Shown piece after piece: positions 1 through 7,528 of a stretch of 22,737 nucleotides of DNA (position 1 is its first letter; every line of letters begins with the position of its first letter). The translations under genes were made by a program, and so were the position numbers. The DNA lies in assembly GCA_045627885.1 (NCBI GenBank), contig JAZQOM010000073.1, positions 1-22,737 on the forward strand. Direction: 5' to 3'. This stretch comes from CALCTE01 sp045627885. Its GTDB lineage: Bacteria; Bacillota; Clostridia; Oscillospirales; CAG-272. Under the pieces are notes generated by a model, which did no database searches, was not told the origin of the DNA, and saw nothing but the letters and a program-made list of their open reading frames with translations.

Positions 1-132
1 CTCGGACTCGGTATCGGTATGACCGTGGGATTTACGGTGCATAAGCTCACTTGCTGTGAGAAGAAGTCCGATTTCAAAAAGAAAATCGACAAGGCGGTAA
101 AAGCGGCGTCGGCGCTTCTTTCAAACCTTTGA
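1..132 (+). CDS. C-terminal end of a small membrane protein (partial)
   Basis: The reading frame is open from the first base and stops with TGA at 130-132, so only the last 43 residues are in the window. They begin with a glycine-rich hydrophobic stretch (LGLGIGMTVGFTVHKL), which looks like the end of a gly-zipper membrane helix. A basic tail (CCEKKSDFKKKIDKAVKAA) follows and would lie in the cytoplasm. This resembles the layout of small YtxH-like membrane proteins, but the fragment is too short to name a family. Codon use (gcg, ctt, aag) matches the housekeeping genes further on. A strong terminator follows directly. Confidence 0.6.
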   Translation, partial: LGLGIGMTVGFTVHKLTCCEKKSDFKKKIDKAVKAASALLSNL

Positions 133-143
133 ATATATAACAG

Positions 144-176
144 AAAAAAAGCAGGCAAAATTTGCCTGCTTTTTTG
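144..176 (+). terminator. Rho-independent terminator after the first gene
   Basis: The inverted repeat AGCAGGCAAA / TTTGCCTGCT is preceded by an A run and followed by TTTTTT. It begins about 12 bases after the stop codon of the partial gene. The A-run/T-run symmetry means it could also stop transcription arriving from the minus-strand XRE gene. Nearly the same hairpin recurs at 2698-2729. Confidence 0.85.
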
Positions 177-220
177 CGCATTCTGTTGACTTTATGTTGT
201 AAAAAACTATAATTAAAAAA

Positions 221-448
221 TTATCTTGACGGATATTTTAACTTGTCCGGCAGCCCGATAAGATAGTCGGCGGAAACGCCAAATACGATACAGAATGAAC
301 GGATATCTTCAATGCTTGGCTCAAATTTTCCGCATTCTATATAAGATACTTTTCTTTGCGTCATTCCAGTTAGTTTTCCGAGTTGTGTTTGATTCAATTC
401 TTTTTCTTCTCTTAACATACGTATTTTTTCGCCAAAAGATAAAATCAT
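221..448 (-). CDS. XRE-family helix-turn-helix transcriptional regulator
   Basis: This is a 75-residue protein made almost entirely of one lambda-repressor-like HTH domain. The first residues MILSFGEKIRMLREEKELNQ lead into the recognition region TQLGKLTGMTQRKVSYIECGKFEPS (about residues 20-44), and the usual ending follows (IRSFCIVFGVSADYLIGL). There is no sensor or dimerisation domain beyond this, as in many small Cro/CI-like repressors. I place the start at 448 because GGTGA lies just upstream and homologous HTH domains begin here; an in-frame ATG at 496 would add 16 unlikely residues. It is divergent from the lipoprotein gene at 552, and the shared intergenic DNA carries 12-bp direct repeats that are good operator candidates. 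Autoregulation and control of the neighbouring pair is inference. Confidence 0.85.
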   Translation of the reverse strand: MILSFGEKIRMLREEKELNQTQLGKLTGMTQRKVSYIECGKFEPSIEDIRSFCIVFGVSADYLIGLPDKLKYPSR

Positions 449-463
449 ACAATCACCATAGTT

Positions 464-469
464 ATTATA
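464..469 (-). promoter_or_regulatory. Possible -10 element of the XRE regulator gene
   Basis: Read on the minus strand the bases are TATAAT, 15 bases before the ATG at 448. No good -35 hexamer sits at the right distance, so this is a weak call. It would give a very short leader. Confidence 0.35.
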
Positions 470-472
470 TGT

Positions 473-509
473 TAGATATAAAATTGCTATTGACAAATAG
501 ATATAAAAT
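473..509. promoter_or_regulatory. Pair of 12-bp direct repeats, candidate XRE operator
   Basis: TAGATATAAAAT occurs at 473-484 and again, identically, at 498-509, a 25-bp period. The second copy lies inside the 17-bp spacer of the lipoprotein promoter (490-518) and the first lies just upstream of its -35. Protein bound here would block that promoter, and the site also lies upstream of the XRE gene. Binding by the XRE protein is inferred from position only. Confidence 0.5.
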
Positions 510-518
510 GTCTATAAT
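490..518 (+). promoter_or_regulatory. Consensus sigma-A-type promoter for the lipoprotein/TPR pair
   Basis: TTGACA at 490-495, a 17-base spacer and TATAAT at 513-518 form a perfect consensus promoter. It lies 33 bases before the ATG at 552. Its -10 sits in a small palindrome, CTATAATATAG (512-522). Such a strong promoter overlapping repeated operator-like sequences suggests expression that is normally repressed. Confidence 0.85.
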
Positions 519-551
519 ATAGAAAACATCATTTTAATAGGTGCTGTAATT

Positions 552-1241
552 ATGAGAAAGACAAAACTGCTATACAAAATAATCACTTCTTGTTTGGCAA
601 TGTTGCTACTGTCAGCGTGTGCGGAGAAGACAATACAGATCGAGAGCATAGTTTTATCAAAAAACACAGTTGAAATTAAAATTGATGAAACAATCAATCT
701 CACAGCAACGGTAATTCCTTTGACTGCAACGGAATCGTATGTTTGGAAAAGTGCGGACGAGTCTATTGTAAGCATTGATTGCAATGGTGTCATAACGCCC
801 GTTTCTGTGGGTGAAACAAATGTAATGGCTATAACTTCATCCGGAAAAAGCTCGGTATGTAGAGTAATTGTTTCTCAGCAATCGGCTATCAGTAAGCTTA
901 ATGGCGAAGAGAGAAAAGTATTTGATTATCTGACGGAGACAATGCTTGAATCATTTTATGATAGTTCTTCGGCGCAAGTCAGAAGAGCGTATTATCTATC
1001 ATCAGTTGATAATCGCAGTTTAGATGAAGAACTCAATTTAATAGTAGCAATTACAGCAAAGAATCAAATGGGAGGTATTTCGGAAGAATTATACGGAATA
1101 TTTACCATTTCCGGTAAAACTATGTATATGAAATGCGGAAGTTCACCCGACTTGAGTCAGCCTATTCCCGAGAATGTGATGAATTGCTCAAAAATAAATG
1201 CAGCATTAGAAGAATACTATAAATATAACAGCACTTATTGA
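552..1241 (+). CDS. Lipoprotein with bacterial Ig-like (BIG2-type) domain
   Basis: This is a 229-residue secreted lipoprotein. A basic start (MRKTK) and hydrophobic stretch lead to a lipobox, Leu20-Ser21-Ala22-Cys23, so it should be lipid-anchored on the outer face of the membrane. Residues about 31-108 look like a bacterial Ig-like group 2 domain: IVLSKNTVEIKIDETINLTA, then VIPLTAT, then a VWKSADESIVSID strand, GVITPVSVGETNVMA and a closing CRVIVS strand. Residues about 112-229 are not recognised and look like a separate mixed alpha/beta domain. AGGTG lies 8 bases before the ATG. It is co-transcribed with the TPR-like protein 28 bases downstream. Base and codon use (aaa, aat, ata) is more AT-rich than the genes after 2733, which may point to horizontal origin. 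Function unknown. Confidence 0.8.
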   Translation: MRKTKLLYKIITSCLAMLLLSACAEKTIQIESIVLSKNTVEIKIDETINLTATVIPLTATESYVWKSADESIVSIDCNGVITPVSVGETNVMAITSSGKSSVCRVIVSQQSAISKLNGEERKVFDYLTETMLESFYDSSSAQVRRAYYLSSVDNRSLDEELNLIVAITAKNQMGGISEELYGIFTISGKTMYMKCGSSPDLSQPIPENVMNCSKINAALEEYYKYNSTY

Positions 1242-1269
1242 GTGAAATTTAGTAAAAGGAGATTATAAA

Positions 1270-2550
1270 ATGAACGAAGTAAACAATTCTTTTAATCAGA
1301 TAAACAACGAAAACGAAAAAAATCACGACAAGAAAAAAGTATTGAGCATTGTGCTTTGCTCTGTGGCTGCTGTGTGCTTGATTTTAGCGGCTTATTTTGT
1401 TGTAATATTTGTAAAAAAGCAAAACTATATTGCCGGTATAAAGAATATTGCCAATGAATACGAAAACGGCATATTATCTTTTGATGATGCGATGAATGAA
1501 ATTAAGAAATATAATAACGAAACTGAAAAAGCTATCGCATCTGCAAGAACTGAAACAGAAACTAGAATTAAAAATGTGAAGGAGAGCACGGAGAATTATT
1601 ATCAAGGCGTAGAATTTCTTAAAAATTCAAACTACTTTGAGGCTTGTTTGAAGTTTACACAGGTAGGCGAAGAAAGTGCAAACTATCAAAAATCAAAGAA
1701 TAAAATGAAAGAAATACAGCCCAAATATTTAGAATCCTGCTTGGTTGAAGCGCAATCATATACAGATAACAAAGAATTCAAAAAAGCGATAGAAACTATT
1801 CAAAACTATCTGACATATTATGCTGACGATTCTGCTCAAAAACAAATTGAAGATATAAAAAGCAAATACTTAGATACGATTTTTTCTGACTCAGAAAAAT
1901 TTGTAAATAACGGTGATTACGACAAGGCAATTGACATACTAAAAAAATATCTGAATGACTATGCCGATGAAACGGCAAAAAGCCGTTTAGTTGAGATAAC
2001 TGACAAATTCAGAGAATTAAGCTTGTCTGATGCAAATACTTTTGCAGAACAGAAAAATTATTCAAAAGCAGTAGATGCTTTGAATAAATATCTTAATGTG
2101 GATTCAAATAAAACTGTGCAATTGCGCTTGAATGAGATTAAATCGGAGAAGGCAAAATACGAAAAAGAACAAAAATTAGAAAAAGCCAAAGCTAACTTAA
2201 AAATATCTAGATGCTGGGTATCCTCTCCTGACTCTGCCGGCGGATATGAATTACATATTTCGTATACTAATAAATCATCAAAGACAATAAAGTATTTTAC
2301 ATTCGGAGTGTCGTTCATCAATAAAGTTGGTGATGTCATATCAACATGGAGAATTGACTCGGTTGAATATTGCCAGGATGTAGGTCCTATAAAGCCAGGC
2401 AAAAGTAGCGGAGGATACGGTGTATATTGGGGCAAGTATTATGATTCTCCTATAGATCATCCGAAAATTGTTTATGTTGAAGTAGAATATTCGGATGGAA
2501 CGAAGTGGTTGCTTGACAGCGATGAAATTTCCGCCGTGCAGTATAAGTAA
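1270..2550 (+). CDS. Membrane-anchored TPR-like repeat protein with C-terminal beta-sandwich-like domain
   Basis: This is a 426-residue protein. A polar, Asn-rich cytoplasmic N-terminus (1-23) is followed by one membrane helix (about 24-48), so the rest should face outside. Residues about 105-292 hold four helical-hairpin units of TPR character; three are close copies with the pattern FxxxxDYxKAIxxLxxYLxxYADxxAxxRLxEI (around 160-198, 206-246, 252-292). A charged helix (292-310) leads to a C-terminal domain (about 310-418) rich in beta strands, with SAGGYELHISYTNKSSKTIK and a later EVEYSDGTKWLL. I think I have seen this pattern in small Ig-like domains of gut Firmicutes proteins (possibly DUF5780-like; unsure). 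AGGAGA lies 7 bases before the ATG. It forms a two-gene operon with the BIG2 lipoprotein and ends at a terminator. Role unknown; an extracytoplasmic scaffold is a guess. Confidence 0.8.
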   Translation: MNEVNNSFNQINNENEKNHDKKKVLSIVLCSVAAVCLILAAYFVVIFVKKQNYIAGIKNIANEYENGILSFDDAMNEIKKYNNETEKAIASARTETETRIKNVKESTENYYQGVEFLKNSNYFEACLKFTQVGEESANYQKSKNKMKEIQPKYLESCLVEAQSYTDNKEFKKAIETIQNYLTYYADDSAQKQIEDIKSKYLDTIFSDSEKFVNNGDYDKAIDILKKYLNDYADETAKSRLVEITDKFRELSLSDANTFAEQKNYSKAVDALNKYLNVDSNKTVQLRLNEIKSEKAKYEKEQKLEKAKANLKISRCWVSSPDSAGGYELHISYTNKSSKTIKYFTFGVSFINKVGDVISTWRIDSVEYCQDVGPIKPGKSSGGYGVYWGKYYDSPIDHPKIVYVEVEYSDGTKWLLDSDEISAVQYK

Positions 2551-2568
2551 AATAAAGATCTGATTTCT

Positions 2569-2599
2569 AATGACGGGCGTATTTATTACGCCCGTCATT
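2569..2599 (+). terminator. Terminator hairpin after the TPR-like gene
   Basis: AATGACGGGCGTA and its exact reverse complement form a 13-bp perfect stem around a 5-base loop. It lies 18 bases after the stop codon. The tract after it (ACTTTAATTATG) is only moderately T-rich, so termination may be less efficient than at the other hairpins. Confidence 0.7.
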
Positions 2600-2697
2600 A
2601 CTTTAATTATGTTGTTCCTTATTTTTCAGATTAACATAAATTCTTTTTTATAAAAAATTACTTATTGCCGGTAGCACGAGTTATCTGTGCTCTGTGC

Positions 2698-2729
2698 AAA
2701 AAAGCAGGCAAATTTTTGCCTGCTTCTTT
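2698..2729 (-). terminator. Rho-independent terminator of the carboxypeptidase gene
   Basis: Read on the minus strand, GCAGGCAAA and TTTGCCTGC form a stem followed by a TTTTTT run, a few bases after the stop codon at 2733. The hairpin is almost the same as that at 144-176. With the hairpin at 2569-2599 it separates two convergent transcripts. Confidence 0.85.
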
Positions 2730-2732
2730 GCA

Positions 2733-3875
2733 TCAGCGGCCGCACATCGCTTTGAGAATTCTTGCAAAAAGCTGTGCGGTGCTTATTCTTTTTACTTCCT
2801 CGAGTGATAATACATCCGACGAAAAGAGCTCCTTGCCGTCATGCACGGCACGAACCCGACCGACGACCTGCATTCGTCTGACGGGCGCCGCGAGATGCTC
2901 CGGTAGCTCCGTTTCGTACACTATCTCAGCGCTTGTTCCGCGCTGTGCTATAAAAGATGCGCCTTTTGCCGCAACTCTTACACTTGTTTTAACTCCGCCC
3001 GTGACGCTTACTTTTTCAAGCTCGTCGGATGGTATCTTCAAAAGCTCATCTATCGCAAAGCCGTAGTCAAACATCTGGCGGACGGCGGCGTTTCGCACAT
3101 CGGAGCTCGGCGCTCCCATTACAACGGCGATAAGTCTCATTCCGCCGCGCTTCGCAGTCGCGGTGATACAGCTTTTGGCGATGCTTGTAGAGCCCGTTTT
3201 CAAGCCGTCGCAGCCTTCGTAGAATCTTACGAGCTTATTTGTGTTTGCAAGCGATGTCTTTCCGCCGCGGATGCTTCCCGTCCAGATTGACGAAAATTCG
3301 AGAATTTTTTCGTGCTTTATAAGCTCAGCCGATATCGTCGCGATATCGCGGGCGCTTGTGTAGTGTCCCTCGATGTCGAGTCCGTGACAGTTGACAAAAT
3401 GCGTGTTCGTGCAACCGAGCTCTGCGGCTTTTGCGTTCATCATATCGACAAAATTTTCCTCGGAGCCGCCCAATGCCTCGGCAAAAGCGACGGCGGCATC
3501 GTTGCCCGACGCGACCATCATTCCCTCCAAAAGCTCACGCACGCATATCGTTTCTCCTACCTCAAGAAAAATCTGCGAGCCGCCCATTCCGGAGGCTCTT
3601 GCGCTCACGGTGAGCATACTGTCGTAGGATAGCTTGCCGCTGTCTATGGCTTCCATTACAAGAAGTGCGGTCATCGTCTTTGTGACCGACGCCGGTGCAA
3701 GTTGTTCGTCGGCATTTCTTTCGTAAAGAACGGTTTGTGTTTCCGGCTCAATAAGGATTACGCTTTTGATTTCCTTTGATACATCGAATTCCGCGGACGC
3801 GGAAAAAGCGGATACCGTCATGGCAAGTGCCGCCGCAACCGCGACCGCCGCGATTTTTATAATCAGTTTGCGCAT
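2733..3875 (-). CDS. Serine-type D-Ala-D-Ala carboxypeptidase (DacA/DacF family, peptidase S11)
   Basis: This 380-residue penicillin-binding protein removes the terminal D-Ala from peptidoglycan stem pentapeptides outside the membrane. All three active-site motifs are present: Ser63-Val-Thr-Lys66 (SxxK), Ser123-Gly-Asn125 (SxN) and Lys226-Thr-Gly228 (KTG). Residues 1-28 form a signal peptide ending ASA. Residues about 280-370 match the beta-rich C-terminal domain of PBP5-like enzymes. The final residues (QLFARILKAMCGR) could be a short amphipathic membrane anchor. I chose the ATG at 3875 because it begins the signal peptide and is preceded by GGGGGA; the frame stays open upstream to 4223, but that part overlaps ileS and has no protein character. 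ileS ends upstream with its own terminator, so this gene probably has its own promoter, which I could not locate. Confidence 0.95.
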   Translation of the reverse strand: MRKLIIKIAAVAVAAALAMTVSAFSASAEFDVSKEIKSVILIEPETQTVLYERNADEQLAPASVTKTMTALLVMEAIDSGKLSYDSMLTVSARASGMGGSQIFLEVGETICVRELLEGMMVASGNDAAVAFAEALGGSEENFVDMMNAKAAELGCTNTHFVNCHGLDIEGHYTSARDIATISAELIKHEKILEFSSIWTGSIRGGKTSLANTNKLVRFYEGCDGLKTGSTSIAKSCITATAKRGGMRLIAVVMGAPSSDVRNAAVRQMFDYGFAIDELLKIPSDELEKVSVTGGVKTSVRVAAKGASFIAQRGTSAEIVYETELPEHLAAPVRRMQVVGRVRAVHDGKELFSSDVLSLEEVKRISTAQLFARILKAMCGR

Positions 3876-3974
3876 AAATTTTCCCCCAAGCGCATTTTCC
3901 GTGTGGAACATACTATGCGACAAAGTCGGAAGATATGAATGGCGGAGTGCGTAGAGTGACAAAAAGTGCTTCAG

Positions 3975-4010
3975 CAAAAAACGGCTCCCCGTACAGGGGA
4001 GCCGAAAAAC
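3975..4010 (-). terminator. Rho-independent terminator of ileS
   Basis: CGGCTCCCC and GGGGAGCCG form a 9-bp perfect GC-rich stem around GTACA. On the minus strand it is followed by TTTTTTG and lies about 28 bases after the ileS stop codon. It separates ileS from the carboxypeptidase gene. Confidence 0.9.
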
Positions 4011-4032
4011 ACATTTTTGTTTTGAAATTTTA

Positions 4033-7000
4033 TCAGAGCTTTTCCACGCCGAAAGCGGCTTTTTCGCCGTTGACATCCCATTCCTTAACATATCCCGCGG
4101 GCTCGGATTTTGCAATCTCGCTTGCGAGAACATCGGATGCGATATCCTTTGAATACTTTTCAAATACTTTTTCGAGTGTGGGCGATACGCTGTATGTGAC
4201 TTTGATATGGTCCATAACCTCAAAGCCCGCTTCCTTACGCATCGTTTGGAGCTTATTGACTATTTCTCTTACAAAGCCCTCGTCGATGAGCTCGGGAGTG
4301 AGGTTTACATCGAGAACCACCGTCATTCCCTTGTCGGTTTCGCTTACATAGCCGCCGGCTTTTACCGTTTCGATGAGTACATCGTCTATCGAAAGCTCAA
4401 TCTTTTCGCCCTCTGCATCAAAGCTGTATATTCCGTTCTTGAGCGCCGCCATAACCGCCTTGCCGTCGGGAACGCCCGCAAGATGCGCGGATATTGCGGG
4501 AATGAGCTTGCCGTACTTTCTGCCGAGCGTCTTGAGCTGCGGCTTGAACTTATAGTCAACGAACTTGTCGGCTTCGTTTGTTCTCTCGGCGCTCTTTGCG
4601 TTGAGCTCATCCGCTATCAGCGCCATATATCCGTCGTCGAGGTCATCGCCGTCGTACTGAACATACATCTTTGCGATGGGCTGACGGTTCTTGACATTTG
4701 CTCCGTTGCGGCAGGCGCGTCCGAGAACGACGAGGTCAACAACTCTGTCCATGCTCTGCTCGATTTTTTCGTCTATCATACTTTCGTCGCATACGGGGAA
4801 GTCGCAGAGGTGAACGCTCTCGGGAGCTTTTTTATCGACATTTCTTACAAGATTCTGATATATCTGCTCTGTCATAAACGGTATGAACGGAGCGCAGAGC
4901 TTTGACATGGTGACGAGCACGGTGTAAAGCGTCATATACGCGTTTATCTTGTCCTGCTCCATACCGCTTGCCCAATATCTCTCTCTGCCGCGTCTTATGT
5001 ACCAGTTGGAAAGACCGTCGGTGAATTCCTGTATTGCTCTTGCCGATTCCGTTATCTTGTACTGCTCAAGGTTTTCGTCGACAAGCTTTATGAGAGTGTT
5101 GAGCTTTGAGAGAATCCACTTGTCCATTACGGAGAGCTTGTCGTATTCGAGCTTATACTCCGCGGGATTGAAGTTGTCTATATTCGCATAGAGAATAAAG
5201 AACGAATAAGTGTTCCAGAGTGTTCCGAGGAACTTTCTCTGACTTTCGCTTACTGCTTCGGGATAGAATCTGCTCGGAAGCCACGGTGCGCTTGCGGAGT
5301 AGAAATACCATCTTACCGCGTCGGCGCCCTGCTTGTCGAGCACGGTGTCGGGCGCGATTACATTTCCCTTGTGCTTCGACATCTTGATTCCGTCCTTGTC
5401 GTTGACATGACCGAGAACTATGCAGTTTTCAAAGGGAGCCTTGTCAAAGAGCAGAGTCGATATCGCAAGCAGCGTGTAGAACCAGCCTCTCGTCTGGTCT
5501 ATTGCCTCGGATATGAAGTTTGCGGGGAAGTTATCCTCGAAAATCTCCTTGTTTTCGAAGGGATAGTGCCACTGTGCAAAGGGCATTGAGCCGCTGTCGA
5601 ACCAGCAGTCGATAACCTCCGGAGCTCTGTGCATTGTGCCGCCGCACTTGTCGCACTTTATCGTTATTTTATCTACATAGCACTTGTGAAGCTCAATATC
5701 GTCGGGAACATCGTTTCCGAGCTTTTTGAGCTCATCTCTCGAGCCGATGACATGGAAATTGCCGCATTCTTCGCATTCCCATACGGGAAGGGGAGTGCCC
5801 CAATAGCGTGAACGGGAAAGTCCCCAGTCCACAACATTCTCGAGGAAGTTGCCCATTCTGCCCGCTTTGATGTTTTCGGGAATCCAGTTGATGGAGTTGT
5901 TGTTTGCGATGAGCTTATCTCTTACCTCGGTCATCTTGATAAACCAGGTGTCTCTCGAATAGTAGATGAGCGGAGTATCGCATCTCCAGCAGAACGGATA
6001 GCTGTGCTCAAAATTAAGAGTCTTAAACAGAAGTCCTCTTTCTCTGAGGTCGTGGATAATCGGCTTGTCCGCGTCTTTTACGAACATTCCCGCAAACTCT
6101 CCGCATTCTTCGGTGAGCTTGCCCGATTCGTCAACGAGCTGAACAAAGGGAAGATTATATGCTCTGCCGACATTGGCGTCGTCTTCACCGAACGCGGGAG
6201 CAATATGAACGATACCCGTACCGTCTGTAAGTGTGACATAGTCGGCGCAGGTGACATAGTGGCATTTTTCTCTCGGCTTTGCGTAGTCAAAGAGAGGCGC
6301 GTATTCCTTGTATTCGAGCTCCTTGCCCGTGTATTTTTCGACAATCTCATACTCCTCGTCGAGAACGGATGTGAGCACTTCGGCAAGTATCAGATATTCG
6401 TCGCCGTATTTTACCTTTACATAGCTTTCGTGCGCGTTAACGGCAAGAGCAACATTGGAGGGAAGCGTCCACGGAGTTGTCGTCCAGGCAAGGAAGTATG
6501 TATTCTCTTCGCCTTTTGCCGCGAATTTTACGAACACGGAGGTTTCTTTGACATCTTTGTAGCCCTGCGCCACCTCATGGCTTGAAAGCGAGGTTCCGCA
6601 TCTGGGGCAATAGGGGACAATCTTGTGTCCCTTGTATAAAAGTCCCTTATCCGCAATCGTTTTGAGAGCCCACCATTCGAACTCGATATAGTCGTCGTGA
6701 TATGTGACATAGGGATTGTCCATATCAACCCAATACGCGACCTTGTCGCTCATCGTCTTCCACTCGGTGGTGTACTTCCATACGCTTTCCTTGCAGAGTT
6801 TGCAGAATTGCTCAACGCCGTATTTCTCAATCTGCGGCTTGCCGGAAATGCCGATGAGCTTCTCAACCTCGAGCTCGACGGGAAGTCCGTGTGTGTCCCA
6901 GCCGGCTTTTCTTATTATTTTTTTACCCTTCATCGTCTGATAACGGGGAATAAGGTCTTTTATTACTCTTGTGAGAACATGGCCGATGTGAGGCTTTCCG

Positions 7001-7152
7001 TTGGCTGTGGGAGGGCCGTCAAAAAATGTAAAGGTCTCTCCGTCTTTCCTTGTGGAATAGCTTTTTTCGAAAATTTTGTTCTCGTTCCAGAACTTCGTTA
7101 CTTCTTGCTCTCTCGACACAAAATCAAGCGAGCCTGCAACCTTGTCAAACAT
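4033..7152 (-). CDS. ileS: Isoleucyl-tRNA synthetase, type 2 (long form)
   Basis: This 1039-residue cytoplasmic enzyme charges tRNA-Ile with isoleucine. It is a class I synthetase: the HIGH motif is His55-Ile-Gly-His58 and the KMSKS loop reads Lys590-Met-Ser-Lys-His594. The inserted CP1 editing domain is visible, with WTTTPWTLPSN near 223-233 and GTGIVHIAPAFGEDD near 311-325. Cys pairs at 182/185 (CPRC), 388/391 (CWRC), 460/463 (CEEC) and 500/503 (CDKC) could bind zinc. The length and the signature CPRCGTSLSSHEVAQGYKDV fit the eukaryote-like type 2 IleS rather than the roughly 930-residue type 1; type 2 enzymes are known to be naturally tolerant of mupirocin. The ATG at 7152 is used because MFDKVAGSLDFVSREQEVTKFW is the normal N-terminus and AAAGG lies 8 bases upstream; the frame open to 7266 runs through the promoter. 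No T-box leader fits in front of it. Confidence 0.97.
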   Translation of the reverse strand: MFDKVAGSLDFVSREQEVTKFWNENKIFEKSYSTRKDGETFTFFDGPPTANGKPHIGHVLTRVIKDLIPRYQTMKGKKIIRKAGWDTHGLPVELEVEKLIGISGKPQIEKYGVEQFCKLCKESVWKYTTEWKTMSDKVAYWVDMDNPYVTYHDDYIEFEWWALKTIADKGLLYKGHKIVPYCPRCGTSLSSHEVAQGYKDVKETSVFVKFAAKGEENTYFLAWTTTPWTLPSNVALAVNAHESYVKVKYGDEYLILAEVLTSVLDEEYEIVEKYTGKELEYKEYAPLFDYAKPREKCHYVTCADYVTLTDGTGIVHIAPAFGEDDANVGRAYNLPFVQLVDESGKLTEECGEFAGMFVKDADKPIIHDLRERGLLFKTLNFEHSYPFCWRCDTPLIYYSRDTWFIKMTEVRDKLIANNNSINWIPENIKAGRMGNFLENVVDWGLSRSRYWGTPLPVWECEECGNFHVIGSRDELKKLGNDVPDDIELHKCYVDKITIKCDKCGGTMHRAPEVIDCWFDSGSMPFAQWHYPFENKEIFEDNFPANFISEAIDQTRGWFYTLLAISTLLFDKAPFENCIVLGHVNDKDGIKMSKHKGNVIAPDTVLDKQGADAVRWYFYSASAPWLPSRFYPEAVSESQRKFLGTLWNTYSFFILYANIDNFNPAEYKLEYDKLSVMDKWILSKLNTLIKLVDENLEQYKITESARAIQEFTDGLSNWYIRRGRERYWASGMEQDKINAYMTLYTVLVTMSKLCAPFIPFMTEQIYQNLVRNVDKKAPESVHLCDFPVCDESMIDEKIEQSMDRVVDLVVLGRACRNGANVKNRQPIAKMYVQYDGDDLDDGYMALIADELNAKSAERTNEADKFVDYKFKPQLKTLGRKYGKLIPAISAHLAGVPDGKAVMAALKNGIYSFDAEGEKIELSIDDVLIETVKAGGYVSETDKGMTVVLDVNLTPELIDEGFVREIVNKLQTMRKEAGFEVMDHIKVTYSVSPTLEKVFEKYSKDIASDVLASEIAKSEPAGYVKEWDVNGEKAAFGVEKL

Positions 7153-7195
7153 AAGCTTTGCCTTTCTCTTTTGGAATATTTTATTACAGTCTACA

Positions 7196-7224
7196 AGTAT
7201 ATTACATATATACCATTTTGTCAA
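7196..7224 (-). promoter_or_regulatory. ileS promoter
   Basis: On the minus strand TTGACA (7219-7224), a 17-base spacer and TATACT (7196-7201) form a near-consensus promoter. Transcription would begin near 7189, giving a leader of about 37 bases. That is far too short for a T-box riboswitch. Confidence 0.8.
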
Positions 7225-7234
7225 GCACAAAGTA

Positions 7235-7263
7235 TTGACTATATACAAAAAAGGATATATAAT
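7235..7263 (+). promoter_or_regulatory. Promoter for the small membrane protein/pyrR operon
   Basis: TTGACT (7235-7240), a 17-base spacer and TATAAT (7258-7263) form a near-consensus promoter 38 bases before the TTG start at 7302. Its -35 lies back to back with the -35 of ileS, only 10 bases apart, so the two promoters probably compete for polymerase. Confidence 0.8.
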
Positions 7264-7301
7264 CAAGTATATTTATTTGAGATTCAGAGGGAGTTGAACC
7301 T

Positions 7302-7493
7302 TTGCTCGATTTTATCTCAAACATATATAGGCAGGTAGTCTCCGAGATAGCCGCCTGGGGCGAAAATCCCGCTGTTCTTGCGGCACTGTATTCGGCGATT
7401 GAACTTGCTGTATGCGCGCTGATGCTTGTAAGAGAAATCGTAAATCCGTCAAAGAAAGTGTCTGCTGACGCAGAGCACGCACCGATTAGTTGA
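7302..7493 (+). CDS. Small hypothetical membrane protein (63 residues, TTG start)
   Basis: I do not recognise this protein. Residues about 23-43 (NPAVLAALYSAIELAVCALML) form a plausible single membrane helix or strongly amphipathic helix. It is flanked by a polar N-terminus (MLDFISNIYRQVVSEIAAWG) and a charged tail (REIVNPSKKVSADAEH). The start is a TTG preceded by AGAGGGAG at 8 bases. No ATG is available in the frame before the helix. A consensus promoter 38 bases upstream and codon use like the neighbouring genes support it being real. It may be the first gene of an operon with pyrR, which starts about 70 bases after its stop. Confidence 0.55.
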   Translation: MLDFISNIYRQVVSEIAAWGENPAVLAALYSAIELAVCALMLVREIVNPSKKVSADAEHAPIS

Positions 7494-7528
7494 TGTCATA
7501 TACCGATTTATTTCATAAGGAGAATACT

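Noticed and set aside
3876..4223. Upstream extension of the carboxypeptidase frame to 496 residues
   Set aside because: The extension overlaps ileS and its terminator, has no protein-like composition, and would bury a typical signal peptide inside the protein.
4207..4905. Long plus-strand frame of 232 codons inside ileS
   Set aside because: It is the shadow of a highly conserved minus-strand gene. The same applies to the long opposite-strand frames in serC, serA, proA and the U32 gene.
7153..7266. Upstream extension of ileS to an ATG at 7266
   Set aside because: It would run through the ileS promoter and add 38 residues not found in IleS.
7153..7301. T-box riboswitch upstream of ileS
   Set aside because: The space from the recognised promoter is about 37 bases and no specifier stem or T-box sequence is visible.
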